Assembly: GCF_000378305.1 (NCBI RefSeq)
Contig: NZ_KB899540.1
Coordinates: 129,924 to 193,923 of the forward strand
Direction of reading: 5' to 3'
Origin: Thioalkalivibrio sp. ALJ12
GTDB taxonomy: Bacteria > Pseudomonadota > Gammaproteobacteria > Ectothiorhodospirales > Ectothiorhodospiraceae
DNA length: 64,000 bases
The notes beneath the pieces were generated by a model. That model was given only the letters and a program-made list of their open reading frames with translations. It made no database searches and was not told where the DNA came from. The translations under genes and the position numbers were made by a program. Below are positions 11,500 to 21,787 of the stretch, piece after piece. Each line of letters begins with the position of its first letter. The stretch's first letter is position 1.

Positions 11500-12066
11500 T
11501 CAGGTACGGGGCAGTGTTACGCCGCGCTGGCCCTGATACTTGCCGCCGCGGTCCTTGTAGGACGTCTCGCAGACCTCGTCGGACTGCAGGAACAGCATCT
11601 GCGCCACACCCTCGTTGGCGTAGATCTTGGCTGGCAGCGGCGTGGTGTTGGAGAACTCCAGGGTCACGTGGCCTTCCCACTCGGGTTCCAGCGGGGTCAC
11701 GTTCACGATGATGCCGCAGCGCGCGTAGGTCGATTTGCCGAGGCAGATGGTCAGCACGTCACGCGGGATGCGGAAGTACTCGACGGTATGCGCCAGCGCA
11801 AACGAGTTGGGCGGGATGATGCAGACATCGGAATGCACGTCCACAAAGCTGCCCTCGTCGAAGCCCTTGGGGTCGACGATGCTCGAGTTGATGTTGGTGA
11901 AGATCTTGAAGTGCTCCGAGCAGCGCACGTCATAGCCATAGCTGGACGTGCCGTAGGAGACGATGCGCTGCTCGTCGCGATAGCGGACCTGACCGGGCTC
12001 GAAGGGCTCGATCATGCCCTTCGTCTCGGCCATCTCCCGGATCCAGCGGTCCGACTTGATGCTCAT
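11500..12066 (-). CDS. dcd: dCTP deaminase
   Basis: This 188-residue trimeric enzyme deaminates dCTP to dUTP for thymidylate synthesis. Family markers include the N-terminal [29 protein letters not shown], and the conserved [29 protein letters not shown] region split around the nucleotide site. The C-terminal [10 protein letters not shown] loop closes over the triphosphate. Length equals the family norm (188-193). It lies 29 bases downstream of apbC and upstream of arcC, probably as one transcript. Confidence 0.97.
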   Translation of the reverse strand: MSIKSDRWIREMAETKGMIEPFEPGQVRYRDEQRIVSYGTSSYGYDVRCSEHFKIFTNINSSIVDPKGFDEGSFVDVHSDVCIIPPNSFALAHTVEYFRIPRDVLTICLGKSTYARCGIIVNVTPLEPEWEGHVTLEFSNTTPLPAKIYANEGVAQMLFLQSDEVCETSYKDRGGKYQGQRGVTLPRT

Positions 12067-12095
12067 CTGCCCTGTCCCTGGTTGTGATCGCCGGA

Positions 12096-13187
12096 TCAGT
12101 TGTTCTGGATGACGATATTGGGGAATTTGCTGCTGTAGTCCTTCGCCTGCTCCGCGAGCTTGGCGCCGGTACGGCGGGCGATCTCGCGATAGATCTCTGT
12201 GATGCGGCCGTCCGGATCGGCGATCACGGTCGGTTCACCACCGTCGGCCTGCTCGCGAATGCGAATATCCAGCGGCAGCGCGCCGAGCATGTCCACGCCA
12301 TACTCTTCGGCCATGCCCTGGGCACCGCCCTGGCCGAAGATGTGCTCCTCGTGGCCACAGCTCGAGCAGATATGAATGCTCATGTTCTCGATGATGCCCA
12401 GTACCGGCACCTCCACCTTCTCGAACATGCGCAGGCCCTTGCGCGCATCCAGAAGTGCGATGTCCTGCGGGGTGGTGACGATCACCGCGCCGGAGACCGG
12501 GATCTTCTGCGACAGGGTCAGCTGGATATCACCGGTGCCCGGCGGCAGGTCGATCACCAGGTAGTCGAGATCCTTCCAGTTGGTCTCGTTCAGCAGCTGC
12601 TCAAGGGCCTGGGTGACCATCGGGCCACGCCAGATCATCGGCGTGTCCTCGTCGATCAGGAAGCCGATGGACATCGCCTGCACGCCGTGGCGTTCCAGCG
12701 GCTCCATGGACTTGCCGTCTTTCGACTCCGGGCGGTCCTTGATGCCCAGCATGCGCGGCTGGCTGGGGCCATAGATATCCGCATCCAGGATGCCGACCTG
12801 CGCGCCTTCGGCCGCCAGGCCCAAGGCCAGGTTGACCGCGGTGGTGGACTTGCCCACCCCGCCCTTGCCGGAGGCCACAGCGATGATGTTCTTGATGCCG
12901 GGCATCGGCTTCAGGCTCTTCTGCACCGCGTGGGCGGTCACCCTGGTGGTGATCGTCACTTCGGAGGACTCCAGCCCGGCGACGCCGGCCAGCGCCCCCT
13001 GGATCGCGGCGCGCAGCTCGTCGTGATAGCCGCTCGCGGAGTAGCCCATCTCGAGGGTGATGGCCGCCCGTGCGCCCTCCACACGGATGTCCTTGACCGC
13101 ACCGGCGGCCACCAAGTCCTGCTCCAGGTACTTGTCCTGAACGGTCTTCAGGGCGTTTTCGATCTGCTCGCGCGAGAGTTCGGCCAT
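12096..13187 (-). CDS. apbC: Iron-sulfur cluster carrier ApbC/Mrp
   Basis: This 363-residue P-loop ATPase has an N-terminal MIP18/DUF59-like domain (residues about 1-90). It then has the deviant Walker [12 protein letters not shown], the Mrp signature [15 protein letters not shown] and the CxxC cluster-binding motif in HICSSCG. Mrp proteins carry [4Fe-4S] clusters to apo-enzymes as dimers. The ATG at 13187 ([13 protein letters not shown]) is preferred over a longer open frame because it matches the family start. The gene is divergent from metG across a 461-base region. Confidence 0.94.
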   Translation of the reverse strand: MAELSREQIENALKTVQDKYLEQDLVAAGAVKDIRVEGARAAITLEMGYSASGYHDELRAAIQGALAGVAGLESSEVTITTRVTAHAVQKSLKPMPGIKNIIAVASGKGGVGKSTTAVNLALGLAAEGAQVGILDADIYGPSQPRMLGIKDRPESKDGKSMEPLERHGVQAMSIGFLIDEDTPMIWRGPMVTQALEQLLNETNWKDLDYLVIDLPPGTGDIQLTLSQKIPVSGAVIVTTPQDIALLDARKGLRMFEKVEVPVLGIIENMSIHICSSCGHEEHIFGQGGAQGMAEEYGVDMLGALPLDIRIREQADGGEPTVIADPDGRITEIYREIARRTGAKLAEQAKDYSSKFPNIVIQNN

Positions 13188-13648
13188 GGCGTTCGTTCCA
13201 TCCGGCAGTTGGGAGTGATCGCGCGATTCTACTGGGCCGCAATCAGCACGCCAATGGCACCACCACACGCCAGCCCTTTACCCATGCCGCAAGAGGCGCC
13301 ACAGATGATCTGTCAACCCCTATTCGCGACTTTTATACACATGAATCTTCGCTGCCCCTGAAAACGCCCCAGATAGCAGCCAAAACACCGAAAGCACTAC
13401 ACAAAGAACCTTCATGTATTTGTTTTTTCGGTATAAAAAGAAATTGAACGTTTTTTGACCAATCTGTACAAGGCCCTTGCGTGACAAGGCCTGACGATGA
13501 ATTCCACTGGGTTGCCCACAGAGTTATCCACAGCTTCTGTGGAAAAGCCCGTGGCGGACTTTTCCACGCCTCGACAACCCGGCTGGCAGCCCCGACAATA
13601 GCGCCCCTGCATGCCACCGCCCGCCGCTACCGACGCACGAGTCCGACG
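13188..13648. promoter_or_regulatory. 461-base apbC-metG divergent region with an AT-rich block and a DnaA-box-like site
   Basis: No gene is seen here. 13318-13470 is unusually AT-rich for this window and contains TATAAA (13432-13437) and a TTGACC hexamer (13455-13460), so promoters for both genes probably lie here. A perfect DnaA-box sequence TTATCCACA is at 13524-13532. It overlaps the hairpin CCACAG-CTT-CTGTGG (13529-13543), which is followed by a 9-bp inverted repeat GTGGAAAAG/CTTTTCCAC (13539-13567). Only one DnaA box is present, so an origin is not claimed. Confidence 0.5.
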
Positions 13649-15685
13649 ATGACTGACACGCCGCGCAAGATCCTGGTCACCAGCGCCCTGCCCTACGCCA
13701 ACGGGCCGATCCATCTGGGGCACCTGGTCGAGTACATCCAGACCGATATCTGGGTGCGCTTCCAGCGTGCGCGCGGCCACGAGGTGATCTACGTCTGCGC
13801 GGATGACGCCCACGGCACGCCGATCATGCTGAAGGCCCGCGCCGAGGGCATCGAACCCGAAGAGTTGATCACGCGCGTACGCCAGGAGCACGAGGCCGAC
13901 TTCAGCGAGTTCCTGGTGGATTTCGACCACTACCACTCGACCCACTCGGACGAAAACCGCGAACTGGCCGCCCACATCTACACCGCGCTGCGCGACGCCG
14001 GGCACATCGAGACGCGCACCATCGACCAGGCCTACGACCCCGAGGCCGGGATGTTCCTGCCCGACCGCTTCATCAAGGGCACCTGCCCCAACTGCGGCGC
14101 CGAGGAGCAGTACGGCGATTCCTGCGAGGCCTGCGGAGCCACCTACAGCCCGCTGGACCTGAAAGACCCGGTTTCCGCGATCAGCGGCGCCCGTCCCGAG
14201 TCGCGCCAGTCCGAGCACTACTTCTTCAAACTCGGCGACTTCGAGGCCTTCCTGCGCGAGTGGACCGGCTCCGGCCGTCTGCAGGATGCGATCCGCAACA
14301 AGCTGGACGAGTGGTTCGACGCGGGCCTGACCGACTGGGACATCTCGCGCGACGCCCCCTACTTCGGCTTCGAGATCCCCGACGCCCCGGGCAAGTACTT
14401 CTACGTCTGGCTGGACGCGCCGATCGGCTACATGGCGAGCTTTCGCGCCTACGCCGAGAAGCAGGGCCTGAACTTTGATGCCTGGTGGGGCGCGGATTCC
14501 GATGCCGAGCTGTATCACTTCATCGGCAAGGACATCGCGTATTTCCATACGCTGTTCTGGCCGGCGATGCTGCACGGCGCGGGCTTTCGCACGCCCAGCG
14601 CGGTGTTCTGCCACGGCTTCCTGACCGTCAACGGGCAGAAGATGTCCAAATCGCGCGGGACCTTCATCCGCGCGCGCGACTACCTGGACCACCTGAACCC
14701 CGAATCCCTGCGCTACTACCTCGCCGCCAAGCTGGGTGCCGGGGTCGACGACCTCGACCTCAACCTGGACGACTTCGTCCAGCGTGTGAACTCCGATCTG
14801 GTCGGCAAGCTGGTCAACATCGCCAGCCGCTGCGCCGGCTTCATTACCAAGCGCTCGAACGGCGAACTGGCGGCCGAGCTGCCACGTCCGGACCTGCACG
14901 AGGCCTTCGTCGCCGAGGGCGACGCCATCGCGGCCGCGTTCGAGAACCGCGAATACGCCCAGGCCATCCGCCGCATCATGGCGCTGTCCGATCAGGCCAA
15001 CCAATACATCGACGAGGCCCAGCCCTGGGTGCTGGCGAAGCAGGAGGGCCGCGAGGCCGAGGTACAGGCCATCTCCACCCAGGGCCTGGACCTGTTCCGC
15101 ATCCTGATCGTCTACCTCGCCCCGGTGCTGCCGCGACTGGCGGCCGACGCTGCGGCCTTCCTCCGGCTGGACAGCCTGGCCTGGGACACGCGCGCGCCGC
15201 TGGTCGGGCGCTCGATCGAGAAGTTCAAGCCGCTGATGACCCGCATCGAAGGCGAGACCGTCGACAAGCTGCTGGAGGCCTCGAAGGCCACCCTGGCCGC
15301 GACCGCGCAAACGCCCACCCCCAGCACCAAAGCGGAGCCCGACGTGGACCCCATCGCCGAGACCATCGACTTCGACACCTTTGCAAAGGTGGACCTGCGC
15401 ATCGCCCGCATCGCCAGTGCCGAGCACGTGGAAGGTGCCGACAAGCTGCTGAAGCTCACCCTCGATATCGGCTCGGAGACGCGCCAGGTGTTTGCCGGGA
15501 TCAAGTCGGCCTACGCGCCGGAGGACCTGGTCGGCCGGCATACTGTGATGGTCGCCAACCTCGCGCCGCGCAAGATGCGCTTTGGCGTATCCGAGGGCAT
15601 GGTCCTGGCGGCCGGCCCCGGCGGCTCGGAGCTGTACATCCTGAACCCGGACGACGGCGCCCAAGCCGGGATGCGGGTCAAATAG
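13649..15685 (+). CDS. metG: Methionyl-tRNA synthetase
   Basis: This 678-residue class I synthetase has the HIGH-type motif in [11 protein letters not shown], a four-cysteine zinc knuckle ([18 protein letters not shown]) in the connective peptide, and KMSKSRG. A C-terminal EMAP-like tRNA-binding domain (about residues 575-678, with DLRIARI and GMVLAAG) is fused, as in E. coli-type dimeric MetRS. The start at 13649 gives the family N-terminus [15 protein letters not shown]; codons upstream are non-homologous. A long antisense open frame across it is a GC-bias shadow. Confidence 0.98.
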   Translation: MTDTPRKILVTSALPYANGPIHLGHLVEYIQTDIWVRFQRARGHEVIYVCADDAHGTPIMLKARAEGIEPEELITRVRQEHEADFSEFLVDFDHYHSTHSDENRELAAHIYTALRDAGHIETRTIDQAYDPEAGMFLPDRFIKGTCPNCGAEEQYGDSCEACGATYSPLDLKDPVSAISGARPESRQSEHYFFKLGDFEAFLREWTGSGRLQDAIRNKLDEWFDAGLTDWDISRDAPYFGFEIPDAPGKYFYVWLDAPIGYMASFRAYAEKQGLNFDAWWGADSDAELYHFIGKDIAYFHTLFWPAMLHGAGFRTPSAVFCHGFLTVNGQKMSKSRGTFIRARDYLDHLNPESLRYYLAAKLGAGVDDLDLNLDDFVQRVNSDLVGKLVNIASRCAGFITKRSNGELAAELPRPDLHEAFVAEGDAIAAAFENREYAQAIRRIMALSDQANQYIDEAQPWVLAKQEGREAEVQAISTQGLDLFRILIVYLAPVLPRLAADAAAFLRLDSLAWDTRAPLVGRSIEKFKPLMTRIEGETVDKLLEASKATLAATAQTPTPSTKAEPDVDPIAETIDFDTFAKVDLRIARIASAEHVEGADKLLKLTLDIGSETRQVFAGIKSAYAPEDLVGRHTVMVANLAPRKMRFGVSEGMVLAAGPGGSELYILNPDDGAQAGMRVK

Positions 15686-15754
15686 GCCGCCCGCGTCATG
15701 GATTTGCACCCACGGCTCGCGTAAGCTGCCGCTCTTTTGTCGATACCCGGACGC

Positions 15755-16375
15755 ATGGACCAAAGCCCCGAATTCCTGGCGCAGGTACGCCTGCTGGCCG
15801 AAGCAGGCCGCGATCTCTCGGCGCGCGGCTGGCTGCCCGCGCGCACCGGCCACTTCTCCGCGCGCCTGGACGACCGGCATATCGCCGTCACCGCGCCCAA
15901 TCGCGAGAAGAGCTTTCTCGACCGCCACGACTTCCTGGTGGTCGATCTCGACGGCCACGTGGTCGCCGGCAGCGAAGAGCCGGCCCCGGAGACCTTCCTG
16001 CACATCATCATGTACCGCCACGATGTCCAGCTGGGCGCCGTGCTGCACACGCATTCCGTACATGCGACCGTACTGTCGCGCCAGTTCACCGGCACGCTTG
16101 CCCTGCGCGACTACGAGGTCCTGCGCGAACTGCCCGGCGTGAAGAATCCCGCGCGGGGCCTGGACCTGCCCGTGTTCGCGAACGACCCCGACGTACAGCA
16201 ACTGGCCGCGCGGGTCGACGCCGCCATGACCCGCGAGCCGAATCTCGCCGGGTTCCTGATCGGCGGCCACGGCCTCTATACCTGGGGCGCGAGCGTGGAG
16301 CTGGCACTGCACCGGGTCGAGGCCTTCGAATTCATGTTCCAGTGCGAGACGCTTGCACACCAGATGAGCCGATGA
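15755..16375 (+). CDS. mtnB: Methylthioribulose-1-phosphate dehydratase
   Basis: This 206-residue protein belongs to the class II aldolase/adducin family. The zinc site is seen as LHTHSVHATVLSR (paired His) and the later GGHGLYTWG. LRDYEVLRELPGVK matches the family position of the catalytic region. MtnB dehydrates methylthioribulose-1-phosphate in the methionine salvage pathway. The ATG at 15755 is used; an in-frame TTG 18 bases upstream is less likely. The stop overlaps the next start (ATGA), so it is coupled to the MtnC homologue. No mtnD (acireductone dioxygenase) lies between them. Confidence 0.93.
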   Translation: MDQSPEFLAQVRLLAEAGRDLSARGWLPARTGHFSARLDDRHIAVTAPNREKSFLDRHDFLVVDLDGHVVAGSEEPAPETFLHIIMYRHDVQLGAVLHTHSVHATVLSRQFTGTLALRDYEVLRELPGVKNPARGLDLPVFANDPDVQQLAARVDAAMTREPNLAGFLIGGHGLYTWGASVELALHRVEAFEFMFQCETLAHQMSR

Positions 16376-17067
16376 ACATGTCACCGAATCCCGCGCCCCA
16401 GGCCCTGATCCTCGCGTTCGAGGGGGTGCTGGCGCCGCCCGGCGTACTGCGCGACACGCTCGAGCCCTATTCCCTGGAGGCCTTGCCGGGCTTTCTCGAG
16501 CGCCACGCGGAGAGTACCGCGGTGCAACGCGTGCTCGCGGATATCCTCGCCTATTCCGGCCGCGAGCTGGACGTCGACGGGCTGCTCGCGCAGATCCGCG
16601 CCTGGATTCGCGGCGGACAGGACATCACGCCCCTGCGCCAGCTACAGGGGCTGATCTGGGCCGACGCCCTGGAGGCCTCGATGCTGCGCCCTGAGCTGTC
16701 GGACGACACGGCCCGCGCCCTGATGGCGCTGGACGATGCCAGCGTGGCCCTGTACAGCTTTGGTGCGAGCCCGGCCCCGGTCCAGCGCGACTGGCTGCGT
16801 CACGGCCCGTATCCGGAGGTGGAGCAGCGTCTGACCGGGCTGTTCGACACCCGCATCGGCGGTCGCCGCGATGCCGGCAGCTACCGCCGTCTGGCCGACG
16901 AGATCGGCATCGCGCCGGAGGCGATCATGCTGCTGTCGGTGCGCGGCGAGGAGCTGGATGCCGCACACCAGGCCTGGCTGCAGACCGCCCGCCCGTTCAC
17001 CGACCCGGCGGCTACCGACCAACACCCACTGCGCAGCCTGGAATCGCTCATCCCGGCAGGCGACTAG
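16372..17067 (+). CDS. mtnC: MtnC (enolase-phosphatase E1) homologue with lost catalytic residues
   Basis: This 231-residue protein aligns end to end with enolase-phosphatase E1 of the HAD superfamily. It has TPLRQLQGLIWADAL, a YSFGAS motif II, GSYRRLADEIGI and EELDAA. The catalytic positions are changed. Motif I DIEGT reads AFEGV, so the nucleophilic Asp is Ala. The motif III Lys (GPKREA in relatives) is Arg in GGRRDA. The motif IV Asp (FLSD) is Val in LLSV. The frame is intact and coupled to mtnB, so this looks like a maintained pseudoenzyme rather than decay. A role as a partner of MtnB is possible but unproven. Confidence 0.82.
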   Translation: MNMSPNPAPQALILAFEGVLAPPGVLRDTLEPYSLEALPGFLERHAESTAVQRVLADILAYSGRELDVDGLLAQIRAWIRGGQDITPLRQLQGLIWADALEASMLRPELSDDTARALMALDDASVALYSFGASPAPVQRDWLRHGPYPEVEQRLTGLFDTRIGGRRDAGSYRRLADEIGIAPEAIMLLSVRGEELDAAHQAWLQTARPFTDPAATDQHPLRSLESLIPAGD

Positions 17068-17079
17068 ACTCTATCCTGC

Positions 17080-17160
17080 AGGGGCAAGCCTGTCCGCGAA
17101 TGCCGCCCGCCAAGGTCCGGCTATTGCAGGGGCTTCGCGGGCAGGCCCGCTCCCACGCAA
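17080..17160. repeat. REP-like palindrome (TTCGCGGGCAGGCCCGCTCCCAC)
   Basis: The mtnC-rnfA gap contains GCTTCGCGGGCAGGCCCGC followed by TCCCACGC (about 17129-17158), preceded by a partial inverted copy around 17082-17100 (CAAGCCTGTCCGCGAA). The same consensus, TTCGCGGsCAAGsCCGCTCCCAC, is present at 42133-42155 after zapA. It matches the general form of Pseudomonas-type REP sequences. Confidence 0.6.
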
Positions 17161-17238
17161 AACCAGCGCCCCGGAAGGGTTGAGTCGGGATAAGCAGTCC
17201 CTGATACTATTTTGTTGACCTGACGACTCGGAATTAAC

Positions 17239-17817
17239 GTGGAATACGTCCTGATCCTCATCAGTACGATCCTCGTGAACAACTTCGTACTGGTGAAGTT
17301 TCTGGGCCTGTGCCCGTTCATGGGGGTCTCGCGCAAGGTCGAGACGGCCACCGGCATGGGCCTGGCCACGACCTTCGTGCTGACGTTGTCCGCGGTCAGT
17401 TCCTACGTGATCAACGAATACCTGCTGACCCCACTGGGGCTCGAGTACCTGCGCACCATCGCGTTCATCCTCGTGATCGCCGCCGTGGTCCAGTTCACCG
17501 AGCTGGTGGTGCGCAAGACCAGCCCGCTGCTCTACAACGTGCTGGGCATCTTCCTGCCGCTGATCACCACCAACTGCGCGGTGCTGGGCGTGGCCCTGCT
17601 GAACGTCCAGGAGGCACACAACTTCGTCGAATCCGCGCTCTACGGCTTCGGCGCCGCGGTCGGCTTCTCCCTGGTGCTGATCCTGTTCTCCGCCATTCGT
17701 GAACGCATCGCGGTGGCCGATGTGCCCGTGGTCTTTCGCGGCAGCGCGGTCGCCATGGTCACCGCGGGCCTGATGTCGCTGGCGTTCATGGGCTTCTCCG
17801 GGCTGGTGCGGCTGTGA
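17239..17817 (+). CDS. rnfA: Rnf electron transport complex subunit RnfA
   Basis: This 192-residue integral membrane subunit has six hydrophobic segments, starting at GTG with [19 protein letters not shown]. The conserved [10 protein letters not shown] and [12 protein letters not shown] carry the cysteines (CP and NCA) that coordinate an intramembrane Fe-S cluster shared with RnfE. Rnf couples ferredoxin:NAD+ electron transfer to Na+ or H+ translocation. It is first in rnfABCDGE and overlaps rnfB by 4 bases. Confidence 0.97.
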   Translation: MEYVLILISTILVNNFVLVKFLGLCPFMGVSRKVETATGMGLATTFVLTLSAVSSYVINEYLLTPLGLEYLRTIAFILVIAAVVQFTELVVRKTSPLLYNVLGIFLPLITTNCAVLGVALLNVQEAHNFVESALYGFGAAVGFSLVLILFSAIRERIAVADVPVVFRGSAVAMVTAGLMSLAFMGFSGLVRL

Positions 17818-18398
17818 GTGTCGTCTACGCCATCCTCGCGATCGGCGGTCTGGCCGCCGCGTTCGGACTGATCCTCGGCTTTGCCGCGCAGCGCTTTCGC
17901 GTCGAGGCGGATCCGGTCGTCGACCAGATCGACGCCCTGCTGCCCCAGACCCAGTGCGGCCAGTGCTCCTACCCTGGCTGCCGCCCTTATGCCGAGGCGA
18001 TCGCTGCAGGCGAAGCCGACATCAACCGCTGCCCGCCCGGTGGCCAGGCCACGGTCCAGGCGCTGGCGGACCTGCTGGACCGCGAGCCGACCCCGCTGGA
18101 AGAAGAGGAACAGGAAAAGGCCGTCGCGGTGATCGACGAAAACATCTGCATCGGCTGCACCCTGTGCATCCAGGCCTGCCCGGTGGACGCCATCCTGGGC
18201 GCAGCCAAGCAGATGCATACCGTGATCGAGGAGGAATGCACCGGCTGCGAACTGTGCATCGAACCCTGTCCAGTCGACTGCATCGACATGGTGCCGGTCC
18301 AGACCGATATCACCGAGTGGCGCTGGGCGGAGCCGGAACCCTCGCCCATCGAGCGGCCCATTTACGCGATTGCGGACGTCTCGCGCAGCGGCCATTAA
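17814..18398 (+). CDS. rnfB: Rnf electron transport complex ferredoxin subunit RnfB
   Basis: This 194-residue subunit has an N-terminal membrane anchor (residues 1-26), a [10 protein letters not shown] four-cysteine cluster motif, and then two [4Fe-4S] ferredoxin motifs ([12 protein letters not shown] and [12 protein letters not shown]). It passes electrons between ferredoxin and the membrane subunits. It starts at a GTG inside the rnfA stop (GTGA overlap). Length matches gammaproteobacterial RnfB (about 190) and lacks the extra clusters of clostridial forms. Confidence 0.97.
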   Translation: MSVVYAILAIGGLAAAFGLILGFAAQRFRVEADPVVDQIDALLPQTQCGQCSYPGCRPYAEAIAAGEADINRCPPGGQATVQALADLLDREPTPLEEEEQEKAVAVIDENICIGCTLCIQACPVDAILGAAKQMHTVIEEECTGCELCIEPCPVDCIDMVPVQTDITEWRWAEPEPSPIERPIYAIADVSRSGH

Positions 18399-18430
18399 GC
18401 CGCTTTTCCGCGAACCGTTAGAATACGCCG

Positions 18431-20056
18431 ATGCAGCTGCACCGCTTCCATGGAGGCCTGAAACTGGCCGACGAGACCGACGCCAGTACCGCCGAGCCGG
18501 TACTGGTGATGGGCGTGCCCGCGAAACTGACCGTGCCGCTCGGCCAGCACATCGGCGAGGCGACCGAGGCCTGTGTCCAGGTCGGCGATCACGTGACCAA
18601 GGGCCAGCGCATCGGCCAGTCCAAGGGCTACATCGCCGCCCACGTGCACGCGCCCACCTCCGGCAAGGTAGCGGACATCGACCTCTACCCGGTACCGCAT
18701 CCCTCGGGCCTCAACGCCCCCTGTGTGGTCATCGAGCCCGACGGGCGCGACGAATGGGGCGATGCCCGCATGGAACCCTGGCTGGACTGGGATACCCGCG
18801 ACCTGCGCGCACTGCGCCAGCGCCTGCGCGCCGGGGGCATCGTCGGGCTAGGCGGCGCGGCCTTCCCCACCGCGGTCAAGCTGAACCCGCGCGCCGGCCA
18901 GCGCATCCACACACTGATCGTCAACGGGGCAGAGTGCGAGCCCTACATCAGCGCCGATGACATGCTGCTGCGCACCGCCCCCGAGGCGGTATTCGAAGGC
19001 ATCCGCATCACCGCCCGCCTGCTGGGCGTGGAGCGCGTGCTGTTCGCGGTCGAGGACAACATGCCCGAGGCCATGCGGGCACTGACCGAGACCCTGCCGA
19101 CCGAGCTGCGCGACCTGATCGAGCTGGTATCGGTCCCCTCGATCTATCCCACCGGGGGCGAACGCCAGCTGATCAAGGTTCTGACCGGCCAGGAGGTCCC
19201 GAGCGGCGGACTGCCCGCGGATCTCGGGATGGTCTGCCACAACCCGGGCACCTTCAAGGCGATCTGCGACACGGTGATTCAGGGCCGTCCGCTGCTGTCC
19301 CGCATCGTCACGGTCACCGGCCCCGGCGTGAAACACCCGCGCAACGTGGAGGCCCTGCTCGGCACCCCGTTCGCCGACGTCATCGAGGCGGCCGGGGGCT
19401 ATGCCGAAGGCGTCGACCGGCTGGTGATGGGCGGCCCGATGATGGGCTTCGCGGTCCACGATGACTCCATCCCGGTGATCAAGGCCACCAACTGCCTGCT
19501 CGCCACACGCCCCCAGGACACGCCGTCCCCCGGCCCGGTCATGCCCTGCATCCGCTGCGCCGAGTGTGCGGCCGTCTGCCCGGCCCAGTTGCTGCCACAG
19601 CAGCTGTACTGGCAGGCGAAGGCGAAGGACTTCGACGCGATCCAGGACTACGGGCTGTTCGACTGCATCGAATGCGGCTGCTGCGCCTATGTCTGTCCCA
19701 GCAACATCCCGCTGGTGCAGTACTACCGCTATGCCAAGAACGAGATCTGGGCGCGGGAGAAGGAGCGCCAGAAGTCGGACATCGCGCGCGAGCGCTACGA
19801 ATTCCGCCAGGAACGCATCGAGCGCGAGGAGCGCGAGAAGGCCGAACGCCTGGCGAAAAAGAAGGCCGCGGTGAAGAACAAGGAAAACGACGGCGACAAG
19901 CAGGCGGCGATCCAGGCGGCACTGGAACGCGCGCAGAAGAAAAAGGCGGCCCGCGCGGAAGGCTCCGAGAAGAATAGCGAGAAGGGGACCGGCTCGGAGA
20001 CGAACGGCGAGGAAACGTCCACGACTAATGACACCCGGGACGGGGACGACCGCTGA
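18431..20056 (+). CDS. rnfC: Rnf electron transport complex subunit RnfC
   Basis: This 541-residue peripheral subunit binds NADH and FMN through a Complex I 51 kDa-like fold (LGGAAFPTAVKLNP, NGAECEPYI). It carries two [4Fe-4S] motifs, CIRCAECAAVCP and CIECGCCAYVCP. The C-terminus is a long Lys/Glu/Ala-rich charged helix with a low-complexity tail (residues about 450-541), as in E. coli RsxC but shorter. The stop overlaps the rnfD start (TGATG). Confidence 0.97.
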   Translation: MQLHRFHGGLKLADETDASTAEPVLVMGVPAKLTVPLGQHIGEATEACVQVGDHVTKGQRIGQSKGYIAAHVHAPTSGKVADIDLYPVPHPSGLNAPCVVIEPDGRDEWGDARMEPWLDWDTRDLRALRQRLRAGGIVGLGGAAFPTAVKLNPRAGQRIHTLIVNGAECEPYISADDMLLRTAPEAVFEGIRITARLLGVERVLFAVEDNMPEAMRALTETLPTELRDLIELVSVPSIYPTGGERQLIKVLTGQEVPSGGLPADLGMVCHNPGTFKAICDTVIQGRPLLSRIVTVTGPGVKHPRNVEALLGTPFADVIEAAGGYAEGVDRLVMGGPMMGFAVHDDSIPVIKATNCLLATRPQDTPSPGPVMPCIRCAECAAVCPAQLLPQQLYWQAKAKDFDAIQDYGLFDCIECGCCAYVCPSNIPLVQYYRYAKNEIWAREKERQKSDIARERYEFRQERIEREEREKAERLAKKKAAVKNKENDGDKQAAIQAALERAQKKKAARAEGSEKNSEKGTGSETNGEETSTTNDTRDGDDR

Positions 20057-21117
20057 TGCGCTTTCGTACGCAATCCTCGCCCCATGTAATCCCGGCGCAC
20101 TCCGTGGGCGGCGTGATGCAGCAGGTCCTGATGGCGCTGGTGCCTGGCACCCTGGCGATGACCTGGTTCTTCGGCTGGGGCGTGCTGGTCAACGTGCTGC
20201 TGGGCGTGCTGTTCGCGGTGGCCTTCGAGGCGGCGATGGTCGCCGCGCGCAAGCGGCCCGTCATGGCCACGCTGGCGGACAACTCCGCGATCGTTACCGG
20301 CTGGCTGTTCGCGCTGGCGATCCCGCCACTGGCGCCGTTCTGGGTCACGCTGATCGGGATCGCGTTCGCGATCATCGTCGCCAAACACCTGTACGGCGGG
20401 CTGGGCTACAACCCGTTCAATCCCGCGATGGTCGGCTATGTCGTCGTGCTGGTCTCGTTCCCGCGCGAGATGGCGCTCTGGCCGGCCGCCACCACGCTGC
20501 CGGAATCCCCCCTCACCCTGCTGCAAAGCCTGCAGACGGTGCTGACCGGCAGCCTCCCCGGCGCCCAGGAGTGGGACGCGGTCACGCGCGCAACCCCGCT
20601 CGACGCGATGCGCGAAGGGCTTGTTTCCGGACGCACGGTCGGCGAGATCACCGCCAGCCCGCTGTTCGGCACCTTCACCGAGACGGGCTGGGAATGGGTC
20701 GGCAATTTCTTCCTGCTCGGCGGGCTGTACCTGCTGTTCCGCCGCATCATCCACTGGCACATCCCGGTGGCGGTCATCCTCGGCGTGGCCATCCCGGCCG
20801 GCTTCTTCTGGCTGCTGGACCCGGACTCGTTCGCCTCGCCCGCCTTCCACGTGTTCTCCGGGGCGGTGATCATCGGCGCGTTCTTCATCGCCACCGATCC
20901 GGTCTCCGCGTCCACCACCCCGCTCGGACGCATCCTCTACGGGGCCGGGATCGGCGTGCTGATCTTCGTGATCCGCACCTGGGGCGGCTACCCGGACGCG
21001 GTCGCCTTTGCCGTACTGCTGATGAACATGGTCGCCCCGACGCTCGACCACCTGACGCGACCCCGAGTCTTCGGGCGCAGCCGCGGCGGGCCGCCGCCAG
21101 GCGACGGTCATGCTTAA
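20056..21117 (+). CDS. rnfD: Rnf electron transport complex subunit RnfD
   Basis: This 353-residue membrane protein has about ten hydrophobic helices, is related to NqrB, and carries a covalent FMN in the family. The N-terminal QSSPHVIPAHSVGGVMQQVL, the flavinylation-type Ser/Thr motif in TDPVSASTTPLGR, and YGGLGYNPFNPAMVGY support RnfD. It is translationally coupled to rnfC and overlaps rnfG by 8 bases. Ion movement is thought to depend on this subunit together with RnfG. Confidence 0.96.
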   Translation: MRFRTQSSPHVIPAHSVGGVMQQVLMALVPGTLAMTWFFGWGVLVNVLLGVLFAVAFEAAMVAARKRPVMATLADNSAIVTGWLFALAIPPLAPFWVTLIGIAFAIIVAKHLYGGLGYNPFNPAMVGYVVVLVSFPREMALWPAATTLPESPLTLLQSLQTVLTGSLPGAQEWDAVTRATPLDAMREGLVSGRTVGEITASPLFGTFTETGWEWVGNFFLLGGLYLLFRRIIHWHIPVAVILGVAIPAGFFWLLDPDSFASPAFHVFSGAVIIGAFFIATDPVSASTTPLGRILYGAGIGVLIFVIRTWGGYPDAVAFAVLLMNMVAPTLDHLTRPRVFGRSRGGPPPGDGHA

Positions 21118-21787
21118 CCTGAAACCGCGCGATATCCTGATCGCCACCGTCCTGCTGGCCGGCTTTGCAGCGGCCGGCGCCGGGCTGGTCGCGCTGGTGC
21201 AGGAAGGCACCGAGGCGCGCATCGCGGACAACCGCATGGAGGTCAACCGCAACCGCATCGCGGAGCTCACCGGCGATCTCGATTACGCCAATGACCCGGT
21301 GCACGACACGATGGCCCTGAGCGACGAGCGTCTGGGAGGCGACAACCTGCCGGCGTGGTTCGCCCGCGACACAGACGACAATGTCATGGGCATCGTGTTC
21401 TCGGCGGTCGCGCGCGACGGCTACAGCGGCAACATCCATCTGCTGATCGGCGTCGACCGCGACGGTGAACTGCTCGGCGTGCGCGTCTCCAGCCATCGCG
21501 AGACGCCGGGACTGGGCGATGCCATCGAGGCCGAGCGCTCCGACTGGATCCATGGCTTCGAAGGCCGCTCCCTGGGCGACCCCGAGCCTGGCGAGTGGGC
21601 GGTGCGCCGCGATGGCGGCGTGTTCGACCAGTTCACCGGCGCCACCATTACCCCGCGTGCGGTGGTTCGCGCCGTCCGCCGCACACTGGAATACTTCGAC
21701 GACTACCGCGACGACCTGCTCTCGACCGCGCCGAAGGAAGAGGAAGGCGCGGTGGTCGAGCCGCTCACGGAACAGGACGACCGATGA
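21110..21787 (+). CDS. rnfG: Rnf electron transport complex subunit RnfG
   Basis: This 225-residue subunit has one N-terminal transmembrane helix ([22 protein letters not shown]) and a periplasmic FMN-binding domain. The FMN-attachment motif is [15 protein letters not shown], in which the Thr after GA is the flavinylation site for ApbE. The family's HRETPGLGD segment is present. The acidic C-terminal tail is species-specific. The start overlaps rnfD and the stop overlaps rnfE (ATGA). Confidence 0.96.
   Translation: MLNLKPRDILIATVLLAGFAAAGAGLVALVQEGTEARIADNRMEVNRNRIAELTGDLDYANDPVHDTMALSDERLGGDNLPAWFARDTDDNVMGIVFSAVARDGYSGNIHLLIGVDRDGELLGVRVSSHRETPGLGDAIEAERSDWIHGFEGRSLGDPEPGEWAVRRDGGVFDQFTGATITPRAVVRAVRRTLEYFDDYRDDLLSTAPKEEEGAVVEPLTEQDDR

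Noticed and set aside
13500-13570. Possible chromosomal origin
   Set aside because: Only one DnaA box, no dnaA/dnaN/gidA neighbours and no box cluster or 13-mers.
13412-16384. A 990-codon open frame antisense to metG and mtnB
   Set aside because: It overlaps securely identified genes, has no domain motifs and no ribosome-binding site, and is a GC-bias shadow.
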